Shown in pieces: positions 31,082 through 40,900 of a stretch of DNA of 64,000 nt. The notes beneath the pieces are model-generated. The model worked only from the letters and a program-made list of their open reading frames with translations. It ran no database searches and was not told where the DNA came from. Every line of letters starts with the position of its first letter. Position 1 is the first letter of the stretch. Origin of the DNA: Actinoplanes regularis. Lineage in GTDB: Bacteria > Actinomycetota > Actinomycetes > Mycobacteriales > Micromonosporaceae. A program made the position numbers and the translations under genes. Where the stretch lies: NCBI RefSeq assembly GCF_900188005.1, contig NZ_FZNR01000011.1, positions 1-64,000 of the forward strand, given 5' to 3'.

Positions 31082-33166
31082 TCAGGCGCCCGCCGCGCCG
31101 ACCGTGTCCAGGATCCAGGCCAGAACGAAGGCCTCTTCCTTCCACGAGTCGTAACGGCCGCTCGGGCCGGCGTGCCCGGCCCCCATCTCGGTCTTGAGCA
31201 GGAACTGCCCGTCCGGGACGACCGCGCGCAGCCGGGCGACCCACTTGGCCGGCTCGTGATAGAGCACCCGGGTGTCGTTGAGGCTCGTCACCGCCAAGAT
31301 CTTGGAGTACGGCAGCTTGGTGACGTTCTCATATGGACTGTACGACTTCATGTACGCATAGACCTCGGCCGACTCGAGCGGGTTGCCCCACTCCTCCCAC
31401 TCGGTCACGGTGAGCGGCAGGGACGGGTCGAGGATCGAGGTCAGCGGGTCGACGAACGGCACCTCGGCGACGATCCCGGCGAACGCCTCGGGGGCCAGAT
31501 TGGCGACCGCGCCCATCAGCAGGCCACCGGCCGAGCCGCCGCGGGCGACCAGCCGGTCGGCGGCGGTCCACCGGTTGCGGGCCAGCGCCTCGGCGCAGGC
31601 CACAAAGTCGGTGAAGGTGTTCTTCTTGGTCAGCAGCTTGCCGTCCTCGTACCACCGGCGGCCCATCTCGCCGCCGCCGCGGATGTGCGCGATCGCGAAG
31701 ACCACGCCCCGGTCGAGCAGGGAGAGGCGGGCGATCGAGAAGTACGGGTCGATGCTGTGCTCGTAGGAGCCGTAGCCGTAGATCACGGCCGGGGCGGAGC
31801 CGTCGCGGACCATGCCCTTGCGCGCCACGATCGAGATCGGGATCCGGGTGCCGTCCGAAGCCGTCGCCCAGTCGCGGAACTGCTCGTAGTCGGCCGGGTC
31901 GTAGCCGCCCAGCACCGGCTTTCGCTTGCGCAGCGTCATCACGCGGGTGACCAGGTCGACGTCGTAGACCGAGTCGGGGACGACCAGCGAGGTGTAGGTG
32001 ATCCGGACCGAGGCGGTGTCGTACTCCGGGTTGCCGGAGAGGCCGACGTTGTAGAGCGGCTCCGGGAAGGTCATGTCGTACGAGTCCGTGCTGCCGTCGC
32101 ACATCACCCGCAAGCCGGTCAGGCCGTCCTTGCGCAGCGTGATCACGATGTGCCGGGCGAACGCGTCGACCGACTCCAGCCGTGTGCCGGACTGGTGCGC
32201 GACCAGTTCGACCCACTCGCCCGGGGCGTCGACCGAGGTGTAGGCCAGTGCGAAGTCCTCGGCGTCCCGGTTGTGCAGGATCAGGAACCGGTGGCCGTGG
32301 TGCTCGATCTGGTACTCCACACCCTGCTGCCGCTCGGCGATCAGCGTCGGCTCGGCGCTCGGGGTGTTGGCGGGGATGACGCGTACCTCAGAAGTGATCT
32401 TGCTTTGGGCGTCGATCACAATGAACTTCTCGCTGCGGGTCAGCTCGACGCCGACCCAGAAACGCTCGTCCCGCTCGTGGTAGACGACCAGGTCGTCCCG
32501 GTGGGACTCGCCGATCATGTGCCGGTGCACCCGGTCGGGGCGCCAGGCCTCGTCGACCGTGATGTAGAAGAGCGCACTGCCGTCGGCCGACCAGGCGCTG
32601 CCGTAGAACGTGTCCGGGATCTCGTCGGCCAGCACCTCGCCGGTGCGCAGGTCCTTCACCCGGAGCGTGAATCGCTCGTCGCCGTCGAAGTCGGTGGAGT
32701 AGGCCAGCCAGTTGCCGTCGGGGCTGACATCGAACGTGCCGAGCGCGAAGAACTCCTTCCCCTCGGCGAGCACGTTGCCGTCGAGCAGCACCTCCTCGCC
32801 CGGGCGGTCGTCGTCCATCGGCGGGGTGGTCTCGCCCGGGCGGACCGGGACGCGACACTGGATGCCGTACTGCTTGCCCTCCTCGGTGCGGGTGTAGTAC
32901 CAGTACCCACCCTTGTGGCTGGGGACCGACAGGTCGGTCTCCTTGGTCCGGTCCTTGATCTCCTGGAATAGCCTTTCGCGCAGGTCGGCGAGGTGCGCCG
33001 TGGCCGCTTCGGTCCAGGCGTTCTCCGCTTCCAGGTGGGCGATCGTCGCGGGGTCCTCCTTGTTCATCAGCCAGGCGTACTCATCGGTGACCGTGTCACC
33101 GTGATGGGTGCGCTCGGAGGGGGCCAGGCGGGCCGTCGGTGGGCCGGCGGGCGATTCGATCGTCAC
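31082..33166 (-). CDS. ptrB: Oligopeptidase B-like S9 serine peptidase
   Basis: The 694-residue protein has the S9A layout: an N-terminal segment and seven-bladed propeller (~60-400), then an alpha/beta-hydrolase domain. The nucleophile elbow GGSAGGLLMG, the catalytic Asp region (SLNDTRVLYHEPAKW) and the catalytic His in GAGHAGPSGR are all present. The IRGGGEMGRRWYEDGK block is typical of PtrB/POP. It cleaves short peptides after basic residues in the cytosol; no signal peptide is seen. GTG 33166 is used; GTG 33175 would add three residues. Length is normal (~690). Confidence 0.9.
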   Translation of the reverse strand: MTIESPAGPPTARLAPSERTHHGDTVTDEYAWLMNKEDPATIAHLEAENAWTEAATAHLADLRERLFQEIKDRTKETDLSVPSHKGGYWYYTRTEEGKQYGIQCRVPVRPGETTPPMDDDRPGEEVLLDGNVLAEGKEFFALGTFDVSPDGNWLAYSTDFDGDERFTLRVKDLRTGEVLADEIPDTFYGSAWSADGSALFYITVDEAWRPDRVHRHMIGESHRDDLVVYHERDERFWVGVELTRSEKFIVIDAQSKITSEVRVIPANTPSAEPTLIAERQQGVEYQIEHHGHRFLILHNRDAEDFALAYTSVDAPGEWVELVAHQSGTRLESVDAFARHIVITLRKDGLTGLRVMCDGSTDSYDMTFPEPLYNVGLSGNPEYDTASVRITYTSLVVPDSVYDVDLVTRVMTLRKRKPVLGGYDPADYEQFRDWATASDGTRIPISIVARKGMVRDGSAPAVIYGYGSYEHSIDPYFSIARLSLLDRGVVFAIAHIRGGGEMGRRWYEDGKLLTKKNTFTDFVACAEALARNRWTAADRLVARGGSAGGLLMGAVANLAPEAFAGIVAEVPFVDPLTSILDPSLPLTVTEWEEWGNPLESAEVYAYMKSYSPYENVTKLPYSKILAVTSLNDTRVLYHEPAKWVARLRAVVPDGQFLLKTEMGAGHAGPSGRYDSWKEEAFVLAWILDTVGAAGA

Positions 33167-33327
33167 CCGAACCACGTTACCGGCGGATCGGTCCGGGGTG
33201 AGTTTGTTACACACCCGGACCTCGCCTATTAGAACATGTGTACGATGTGCCAGAGTGGACGATCTTCAGGGATCCCGCTTGTCAGTGACTCAGCTCTGCG
33301 CTCCGGTCTGGTGGGGAGGCTTCGGAC

Positions 33328-34455
33328 GTGACGGATTCCCTTCTCGACGCGCTCGTGGACATCTGCGGCCCCGACTTCGCGCGACCCGCGCGGTCGGTGG
33401 ATCAGGTGGGTGGGCGGCGCGCCGGCTACGTCGCGGTGCCGGCCACCGGGCGCGCCGCCGCGGCGACGCTGCGGCTCGCCGCGGAGCGCGGGCTCAGCGT
33501 CCGGGCGCGCGGTTCCGGCAGCAAGATCGATTGGGGTACGCCCCCGGCCGGGCTGGACATCATCGTCGACACCGGCCGGCTCAACGGGATGTGGAATCAC
33601 CACGGTCCGACCGCCGTCGTCGCGGCCGGGACACCGGTCTCGGCGGTGCAGGCGGCGCTGGCGCTGCAGGGCCGGCGGCTGGCGGTCGATCCGCCGTCGC
33701 CCACCGCCACGATCGGCGGGATGCTCGCGGTCAACGAGGCGGGCCCGCTCGCGCACCGGTTCGGCAGCCCGGCCGACCAGACCCAGGCGGTCACCTATGC
33801 GGAGGCGTCCGGCGCCGAGTGGGAGTCGGACGGGGAGGACGGACGCCCCGGGATCGCCGAGATCGAGGGCGTGATCACCTCGGCGGTGCTCCGGGTCCAC
33901 CCGTTGCCCTCGGCACGCCGCTGGGTCGGCCGGGCGGTGACCACTCCGGCCGGCGTGGCCGAGCTGGTCGAGCAGGCGGTGGCACAGGATCTCGAGCCGA
34001 GCGCGATCGAGGTCGACCTGCCCGGCGTGGCCGAGGGCACGGTGGCCGTGCTGCTGGAGGGCGACGCGGAGTCGGTGACCGGCCGCTCGGCGAAACTGGC
34101 CCAGGTGTGGGGCGCCGAGGCGGTCCTGGCCGAGCAGGGCCCGCCCTGGTGGGGGCGGTATCCGTTCGGGTCGGGTGACGTCGCGGTGCGGATCTCGGTG
34201 CGGCCGGAGGGGCTGCGGCCGGTGACGTACGCGTTGCGTGACCTCTGCGGTGCACCGGTGCCGCTGCGGGGATCGGCGGGGCTGGGGGTCGTGCACGCGG
34301 TGCTTCCGTCGGGCCTGCCGGCGTGGCGGGTGACCGAGATCGTCGGCGGGGTGGAGCAGGTGCTGCTGGCTCGCGGCGGCAAGATCGTGCTGGTCTCCGC
34401 GCCGGAAGGGCTTGCCGCTCAGCTGGAGATGGCCGAGCCCCGCGACCTGTTCTGA
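33328..34455 (+). CDS. FAD-binding oxidoreductase, glycolate oxidase GlcE-like
   Basis: The GTG at 33328 gives 375 residues. An FAD_binding_4 (PCMH) domain occupies ~20-190 (GYVAVPATGRAAAATLRLAAERGLSVRARGSGSKIDWG, then PSPTATIGGMLAVNEAGPLAHRFG). A shorter C-terminal cap follows. Size and layout fit GlcE, a subunit of glycolate oxidase, but the expected GlcD and GlcF partner genes are absent, so it may work alone or with unlinked partners. The YGSPRD-like flavin loop is reduced here. A weak LexA-like sequence upstream (33231-33246) was judged too divergent. Confidence 0.75.
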   Translation: MTDSLLDALVDICGPDFARPARSVDQVGGRRAGYVAVPATGRAAAATLRLAAERGLSVRARGSGSKIDWGTPPAGLDIIVDTGRLNGMWNHHGPTAVVAAGTPVSAVQAALALQGRRLAVDPPSPTATIGGMLAVNEAGPLAHRFGSPADQTQAVTYAEASGAEWESDGEDGRPGIAEIEGVITSAVLRVHPLPSARRWVGRAVTTPAGVAELVEQAVAQDLEPSAIEVDLPGVAEGTVAVLLEGDAESVTGRSAKLAQVWGAEAVLAEQGPPWWGRYPFGSGDVAVRISVRPEGLRPVTYALRDLCGAPVPLRGSAGLGVVHAVLPSGLPAWRVTEIVGGVEQVLLARGGKIVLVSAPEGLAAQLEMAEPRDLF

Positions 34456-34458
34456 CCG

Positions 34459-34574
34459 CGCCGGATCGGCTGGGGACGGCCGCGCTGGATCGGCTGGGAA
34501 CGGCGCCGGATCGGCTGGGGACGGCGGCGCCGGATCAGCCGGGGGTGGCTGGGCCGGATCAGCCGGGGGTGGGC
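34459..34574. repeat. Imperfect tandem repeat, ~21-26-bp units, five copies
   Basis: Units begin CGCCGGATCGGCTGGGGACGG and drift to CCGGATCAGCCGGGGGTGG. The array fills the gap between convergent genes and runs into the last codons of the reductase gene whose stop is at 34559. Confidence 0.75.
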
Positions 34575-35173
34575 AGCAGCGCCGCGGTCCTGGCGGCCAG
34601 ATGGCGGCCCAGGCGGGCGACGTCGCCGACCGCGTAGGTCAGGTAGGCGAACTGGCCGACTTCGCGCACCCCGGTCAGGACCAGCTCGTCCACCCGGATC
34701 TTGTGCCGCAGCATCGGGGTGCCACTGCCCAGCACGGCCGGCGCGATGCCCAGGATGATCTCGTCGAGCAGGCCCTCGGCGGCGAACTGGGCGACCAGGT
34801 TGCCGCCGCCGGCCAGCCACACGTTCTTGCCCTGCGCGGCGACCAGCATCGCCTCGTGCACCCGGCGGACGTCACCGCTGATCATGAAGACATTGGAGTC
34901 CGGGACCGGCGGCAGGTCGCGGTGGGTGAAGACCCAGCAGGGCACGTCACCGTACATGTCGTGCCAGTTCTGCGGCTCCTCCAGGAGATTGTCGTTCTCC
35001 AGCACCCACTCGTAGGTGGTCGCACCCATGGCGAACGCGCCGACGTCGGCGAAGAACTCGCCGAACGGGTTCTCCGTGCCCTCGTCCACCTCGAAGAGCC
35101 AGTCCAGCGAGTTGGTCTCGTCGGCGATGTAGCCGTCGATGCTGGTGGCGGTGTAGTACTGCGTCTTCGCCAT
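34559..35173 (-). CDS. RibD C-terminal/DHFR-like reductase, paralogue 1
   Basis: A 204-residue protein with the RibD_C fold: TQYYTATSIDGYIADETNSLDWLF at the start, FAMGATTYEWVL, then VWLAGGGNLVAQFAAEGLLDEIILGIAPAVLGSGTPML. These are NADPH-binding features of the dihydrofolate-reductase-like family; substrates are mostly unknown. It is a tandem duplicate of the next upstream gene (35218-35775), sharing the first ~30 residues almost exactly. The last codons (LLPTPG) come from a tandem repeat, so the C-terminus has been extended by repeat DNA. Confidence 0.85.
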   Translation of the reverse strand: MAKTQYYTATSIDGYIADETNSLDWLFEVDEGTENPFGEFFADVGAFAMGATTYEWVLENDNLLEEPQNWHDMYGDVPCWVFTHRDLPPVPDSNVFMISGDVRRVHEAMLVAAQGKNVWLAGGGNLVAQFAAEGLLDEIILGIAPAVLGSGTPMLRHKIRVDELVLTGVREVGQFAYLTYAVGDVARLGRHLAARTAALLPTPG

Positions 35174-35217
35174 GTCCACACGATGCCACGCCGGAGGTGA
35201 CGAAAAGGGCAGATCTC

Positions 35218-35775
35218 TCAGGCTGGTGGACCGACCCGGTAGGTCAGGTTGGCGAACTGACCGAGGCGGCTCACCGAGGTCAGGGTGAGGCGTTTCGAGG
35301 TGAGGCGACGTGGCAGCAGAGGGGCGCCCGAGCCGAGCGTCGCCGGTGCCACCCCGAGGAACAGCTCGTCGAGCAGGCCCGCGTCGGCGAACGACCCGAC
35401 CAGCTCGCCGCCGCCGACCAGCCACACGTTCTTCCCCGCGGCGGCCGCGACCATCTCGCGGTGGACCGGGGCGACCTCACCCCGTACAAAAGTCAGTTTT
35501 GCGCCTGGAATACGCGGCAGCTCGCGGTGCGTGAAGATCCATGCCGGGGTGTCGCCGTAAGGCGACAGCCACTTCTCCGGCTCCTCCAGGGCGTTCTCGT
35601 GGGCGAGCACCCACTCGTAGGTCGTCGCGCCCATCGCGAACGCGCCGACTCCGGCGAAGAACTCGCCGAACGGGTGCTCGTCGCCGCCCTCGACCTCGAA
35701 GAGCCAGTCCAGCGAGTTGGTCTCGTCGGCGATGTAGCCGTCGATCGTGGTCGCGGTGTAGTACTGCGTCTTCAT
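35218..35775 (-). CDS. RibD C-terminal/DHFR-like reductase, paralogue 2
   Basis: A 185-residue paralogue of the preceding entry (MKTQYYTATTIDGYIADETN; FAMGATTYEWVLAHEN; VWLVGGGELVGSFADAGLLDELFLGVAPATLGSGAPLL). The same nucleotide-binding loop is present. The two genes lie 44 bp apart in the same direction and are a recent tandem duplication that has diverged mainly in the middle. Reaction unknown; related proteins are used as generic reductases or in bleomycin-type resistance annotation, which I do not claim. It sits just downstream of the PP2C gene. Confidence 0.85.
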   Translation of the reverse strand: MKTQYYTATTIDGYIADETNSLDWLFEVEGGDEHPFGEFFAGVGAFAMGATTYEWVLAHENALEEPEKWLSPYGDTPAWIFTHRELPRIPGAKLTFVRGEVAPVHREMVAAAAGKNVWLVGGGELVGSFADAGLLDELFLGVAPATLGSGAPLLPRRLTSKRLTLTSVSRLGQFANLTYRVGPPA

Positions 35776-35807
35776 GGATCCGACCCTGCCACCGCGGTAC
35801 GACAATT

Positions 35808-37862
35808 TCAGGCGTCGTTGCGCAGCACCAGGATGGCGATGTCGTCCCGGGGCTCCTCCACCGAGAAGTTGATCGTGGTGGAGCGCAGCCGCGCGGCCAT
35901 CGCGTCGGCCGGATAACCGCCCAGCGGCGCGGCGGCCTCCCGGAGCCGGGCCGAGCCGAACAGCTCCCGCCCGCGGCGCCGCTCGGTCACCCCGTCGGTG
36001 TAGAAGATCAGCGAGTCGCCCGGACCGAGCGTGACTTCGACGTTCGGAGAGGTGATCGTCTCCAGCAGACCGAGTGCCGTGCCCCCCTCGCCGACGAACG
36101 AGGTCCTGCCGTCCGCCCGCACCAGCACCGCCCGGTCGTGGCCGGCCAGGTGCAGACAGACGCTGAGCCGGCTGTCCGGCTGCCGGGTCACCGACGCCAT
36201 CGCGAGCGTGCAGTACCGCCCGCCGCCGCGCTGCACCAGCGTGCGGTTGACCCGGTGGAGGATCTCGCTCAGCGACTTGCCGTCGTCGACCAGGATCCGG
36301 ATCACGTCGCGGACCAGCCCGGTCACCGTGGCCGCCTGGACGCCCTTGCCGGAGACGTCGCCGACCACGACCAGCCACCGGTCGTCGCCGAACGGCATCA
36401 CGTCGTAGAAGTCGCCGCCCACCTCGGAGCCGGTCGGAACATACTCAGCGGCGAAGCCGATGCCTTCGACGTGCGGCAACGCCGGCGGCAGGAGCGAGGC
36501 CTGCAGGGTGCGCGCGACCGTCCGCCGCTCGTCGTGGATCCGCGCGTTGTCGATGGCCAGCGCCGCCCGGCGGGCCACGTCCTCGAGCACGGCCACCTCG
36601 TCGGCGTCGTGCCGGTGCTTGGCGTGCCGCCCGACCGCCAGCGTGCCGAGCCGGGCGCCCCGGGCGACCAGCGGCACGGCGAAGCCCTCCAGCGGTGCCC
36701 CGAACATCACCTGGGTGCCCAGCCGGGACGCCTCCTCCAGCCGGGCCAGGAGCGACTCCGGGCCGGACTCGGCGAGCGTGGCGTGCAGCTGGGCCAGCGC
36801 GGACTCCTCCGCATGGGTGGCCGCGGCCAGTTGTAGCCGGCCCCAGGCGTCGGTGGTGTGCACCGCGCACCACTGGCCGAGCCGGGGCACCACGAGCTGC
36901 GGGATCAGCGCCATCGTGAGGTTGACGTCGAGGGATTGGGCGAGCAGCTCGCTGGCCTCGGAGAGGAACGTTATCCAGGTCTGCCGGCGCACGTCGGTGC
37001 GGCGCAACCGGTCGTTCTCCAGGTGCAGCGAGAAGCGCTCGGCGACCATGACGGCGAGGGACTGGGCGTACCCGACCGGGGCGGCGTCCAGCTCCAGCTC
37101 GCCCGAGTACGGGCGGTGCACGGTCAAGGGGATCCGGATGGTGTCCGCGTTGTCGCGCGGGGCGCGGCCGTACCGGGCGAGCAACTGCCGGCCCATCCCG
37201 TCGCCGCGGTCGACCCGCAGCACGCCGCCGGCCGCGCCGGTCAGCCGGGCCAGCCGGGAGAGCAGGTCGGCGGCCATCTCGGTGAGGTCGGTGAGCCCCT
37301 CCTCGGTCTGCCGGTCCGAACCGCCGCGCAGCAGGCCGGTCAGCGCGCCCAGGCTGGGCGCGTCGGCCGGGGCCGGGACCCGGGTCGCGTCCCCGCCCGG
37401 AACGTGGTGGTCCAGGTGGAACCAGACGCCCTTGCCGTCGCCCTCGTGCACGGTGCCCCACCGGCTGGCGAAGTGGTCGACCAGCAGCAGGCCGCGCCCG
37501 CGTTCGGCGACCTCGCCGATGTCCGGACTCTCGTTCTTCGGGCCGACGGCGAGCTGCTCGACCGGGCCGGGAGCGAAGTCGGTGACGGTCACGGTCAGGC
37601 CGGTCGGGTCGGCGGTGACCTCGATGTCCAGGTCGGTGTTGGCGTGCACGACCGCGTTCGTGGAGAGCTCCGTGGTCAGCAGCAGAGCCTCGTTGAGCAG
37701 GGTGTCCAGCCCGCTCTCCTCCAGCACCGAACGGACCAGCGCGCGCGCCGCCGCCGGGGTCCGCCGATCGTTGGGCAGACGGGCCCGGCGCACGAGGGTG
37801 CCGGACGACGCTCCCGACGGGACATTCGTCCTGGTTCCTACCTCGGCTGACACAGCATGCAT
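35808..37862 (-). CDS. HATPase-GAF-PP2C phosphatase (SpoIIE family)
   Basis: A 684-residue signalling protein. Residues ~25-155 are an anti-sigma-type HATPase (LLLTTELSTNAVVHAN; GRGLLLVDHFASRWG). Residues ~185-450 hold a helical linker and a GAF domain (LAVGRHAKHRHDADEVAVLEDVARRAALAIDNARIHDERR). Residues ~470-684 are a PP2C domain (EVGGDFYDVMPF, VVGDVSGKGVQAATVT, HLAGHDRAVLV, FYTDGVTERRRG, DDIAILVL). It combines a possible kinase for a STAS partner with an opposing phosphatase. It is divergent from the poly-HAMP kinase, sharing a 104-bp promoter region, so the two probably serve one pathway. Confidence 0.88.
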   Translation of the reverse strand: MHAVSAEVGTRTNVPSGASSGTLVRRARLPNDRRTPAAARALVRSVLEESGLDTLLNEALLLTTELSTNAVVHANTDLDIEVTADPTGLTVTVTDFAPGPVEQLAVGPKNESPDIGEVAERGRGLLLVDHFASRWGTVHEGDGKGVWFHLDHHVPGGDATRVPAPADAPSLGALTGLLRGGSDRQTEEGLTDLTEMAADLLSRLARLTGAAGGVLRVDRGDGMGRQLLARYGRAPRDNADTIRIPLTVHRPYSGELELDAAPVGYAQSLAVMVAERFSLHLENDRLRRTDVRRQTWITFLSEASELLAQSLDVNLTMALIPQLVVPRLGQWCAVHTTDAWGRLQLAAATHAEESALAQLHATLAESGPESLLARLEEASRLGTQVMFGAPLEGFAVPLVARGARLGTLAVGRHAKHRHDADEVAVLEDVARRAALAIDNARIHDERRTVARTLQASLLPPALPHVEGIGFAAEYVPTGSEVGGDFYDVMPFGDDRWLVVVGDVSGKGVQAATVTGLVRDVIRILVDDGKSLSEILHRVNRTLVQRGGGRYCTLAMASVTRQPDSRLSVCLHLAGHDRAVLVRADGRTSFVGEGGTALGLLETITSPNVEVTLGPGDSLIFYTDGVTERRRGRELFGSARLREAAAPLGGYPADAMAARLRSTTINFSVEEPRDDIAILVLRNDA

Positions 37863-37904
37863 CCTCTCGCGTGAGCCGGTGTCTGCACAAAGTCGTCTCT
37901 CGCA

Positions 37905-37934
37905 TTGACCGGGTCGAGCGAGGGAGGATAGGTA
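37905..37934 (+). promoter_or_regulatory. Possible promoter of the poly-HAMP kinase gene
   Basis: TTGACC (37905-37910), an 18-bp gap and TAGGTA (37929-37934) fit a housekeeping-type promoter loosely, 33 bp before the start codon. GAGG precedes the ATG. Confidence 0.35.
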
Positions 37935-37966
37935 ACCCCGGCGGTTGGACAGCGAGTGAGGACAGC

Positions 37967-40900
37967 ATGACTGCGGCCAAGGAAGCCAGCGTCGGCGGGC
38001 CCGACGAGACCGTTCTGCTCGGTGAGCTCGCCGACGCGCTGCGGCGTGTCCAGCGCGGCGATCTCAAGGTCCGGCTGCCCCGCCGAAGCGGGCCGGCCGG
38101 CGCGGTGGCGGAGGCCTTCAACGAGGTCGTCTCGCTGCAGGAACGGCAGAATCTCGACCTCCGCCGGATCAGCCGGATCGTCGGGCTCGACGGCCGGCTC
38201 ACCGAGCGTCTGGACGAGGAGGGCCTGGACGGCTCCTGGGCGGACAGCGTCCGCTCGATCAACTCGTTGATCGACGACCTGGGCCGCCCCACCACGGAGA
38301 TCTCCCGGGTGGTCGGCGCGGTGGCCGAGGGCGATCTGTCCCAGCACATGGCACTGGAGATGGACGGTCGACCACTTCGAGGTGAATTCCTGCGGATCGG
38401 CCGGACCGTGAACACCATGGTCGACCAGCTCTCGTCGTTCGCCGACGAGGTCACCCGGGTGGCCCGCGAGGTGGGCACCGAAGGCGAGCTGGGCGGTCAG
38501 GCGGACGTCCGCGGGGTGGCCGGCACCTGGAAGGACCTCACCGACTCGGTGAACACCATGGCCTCCAACCTGACCCACCAGGTGCGGTCGATCTCCCAGG
38601 TGGCGACCGCGATGGCCCGCGGTGACCTGTCGCAGAAGATCACCGTTTCGGCCCGCGGCGAGGTCGCCGAGCTCTCCGCCACCATGAACGGGCTCACCGA
38701 CACCCTGCGGCTCTTCGCCGAGCAGGTCACCCGGGTGGCCCGCGAGGTGGGCACCGAGGGCAAGCTCGGCGGTCAGGCCGAGGTGCCGAACGTGGCCGGG
38801 ACCTGGAAGGACCTCACCGACTCGGTGAACTCGATGGCGTCGAACCTGACCAGTCAGGTGCGGAACATCGCGCAGGTCTCCACCGCGGTCGCGAAGGGCG
38901 ACCTGTCGCAGAAGATCACGGTGGCCGCGCAGGGCGAGATCCTCGAGCTCAAGGACACCGTGAACACCATGGTCGACCAGCTCTCGTCGTTCGCCGACGA
39001 GGTCACGCGCGTGGCGCGCGAGGTCGGCACCGAGGGCCGGCTGGGCGGTCAGGCCCAGGTCCGCGGCGTCTCCGGTACGTGGCGGGACCTCACCGAGAAC
39101 GTCAACCAGCTCGCCGCGAACCTGACCGCGCAGGTGCGGAACATCTCGCAGGTGTCCACCGCCGTGGCGAAGGGTGATCTGTCGCAGAAGATCACGGTCG
39201 ACGCGCGTGGCGAGATCCTGGAGCTGAAGAACACCGTCAACACGATGGTGGACCAGCTGTCGTCGTTCGCCGACGAGGTGACCCGGGTGGCCCGTGAGGT
39301 CGGTTCGGAGGGCAAGCTCGGCGGTCAGGCCCAGGTCAAGGGCGTCTCCGGTACGTGGCGCGACCTGACCGACAACGTCAACTACATGGCGTCGAACCTG
39401 ACCAGTCAGGTGCGGAACATCGCCTCGGTCACGACGGCCGTGGCGAAGGGTGATCTGTCGCAGAAGATCACGGTCGACGCGCGTGGCGAGATCCTGGAGC
39501 TCAAGTCCACTGTCAACACGATGGTGGACCAGCTGTCGTCGTTCGCCGACGAGGTGACCCGGGTGGCCCGCGAGGTGGGCACCGAGGGCAAGCTCGGCGG
39601 TCAGGCGCAGGTCCGTGGGGTCGCCGGCACGTGGCGCGACCTGACCGACAACGTCAACTCGATGGCGTCGAACCTGACCAGTCAGGTGCGGAACATCGCG
39701 CAGGTCTCCACAGCCGTGGCGAAGGGTGATCTGTCGCAGAAGATCACGGTCGACGCGCAGGGCGAGATCCTGGAGCTGAAGAGCACCGTGAACACGATGG
39801 TGGACCAGCTGTCGTCGTTCGCCGACGAGGTGACCCGGGTGGCCCGTGAGGTCGGTTCGGAGGGCAAGCTCGGCGGTCAGGCCCAGGTGCGCGGGGTCGC
39901 CGGCACGTGGCGCGACCTGACCGACAACGTCAACTACATGGCGTCGAACCTGACCAGTCAGGTGCGGAACATCGCCTCGGTCACCACGGCCGTGGCCAAG
40001 GGTGATCTGTCGCAGAAGATCACGGTCGACGCGCGTGGCGAGATCCTGGAGCTCAAGAACACCGTCAACACCATGGTCGACCAGCTCTCGTCGTTCGCCG
40101 ACGAGGTCACGCGGGTGGCCCGTGAGGTCGGTTCGGAGGGCAAGCTCGGCGGTCAGGCCCAGGTCAAGGGCGTCTCCGGTACGTGGCGCGACCTGACCGA
40201 CAACGTCAACCAGCTGGCCTCCACGCTCACCATCCAGCTGCGCGCCATCGCCGAGGTGTCCACCGCCGTGACCCGGGGTGACCTGACCCAGAGCGTGGCG
40301 GTCGAGGCCCAGGGCGAGGTCGCCGAGCTCAAGGACAACATCAACCAGGTGATCGTGACGCTCCGCGACACCACCAAGACCAACGCGGAGCAGGGCTGGC
40401 TCGACTCGAACCTGGCCCGGATCGGTGGCCTGCTGCAGGGCCAGCGGGACGTCGGCGAGGTCTGCCGCATGATCATGACCGAGGTGACCCCGCTGGTGGA
40501 CGCGCAGCTCGGCGCGTTCTTCCTGGTCGACAACGAGGAAGCGGTGACGCGCCTGCGGTTGGCCGCGGCGTACGGCTACGTGGCCCGCGACCACGAGGTG
40601 ACGTTCGGGCCCGGTGAGGGGCTGGTCGGCCAGGCCGCGGTCTCCCGCCGCACCATCCGGGTCCGGGCGACCCACGACGGCATCCTGACCATGCGGTCCG
40701 GGCTGCTCGCGATGCCGCCGAGCGACCTGGTGGTGCTGCCGGTGCTGTTCGAGGGCGAGATGCTCGGCGTGATCGAGTTCGCGTCGGTGGCCGCCTTCTC
40801 CGGCCTGCACCTGACGTTCCTGGAGCGGTTGGTGGCGACGATCGGGGTCGCGCTCAACACGATCCAGGCGAACCGCCGTACCGAGGAGTTGCTGGCCCAG

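Noticed and set aside
33231..33246. LexA-like sequence TAGAACATGTGTACGA
   Set aside because: Two mismatches, one in each half of the palindrome, make it too weak compared with the perfect box at 24170.
38411..40342. Regularly spaced repeats considered as a CRISPR-like array
   Set aside because: The 276-bp period is a coding repeat of 92 residues with no unique spacers.
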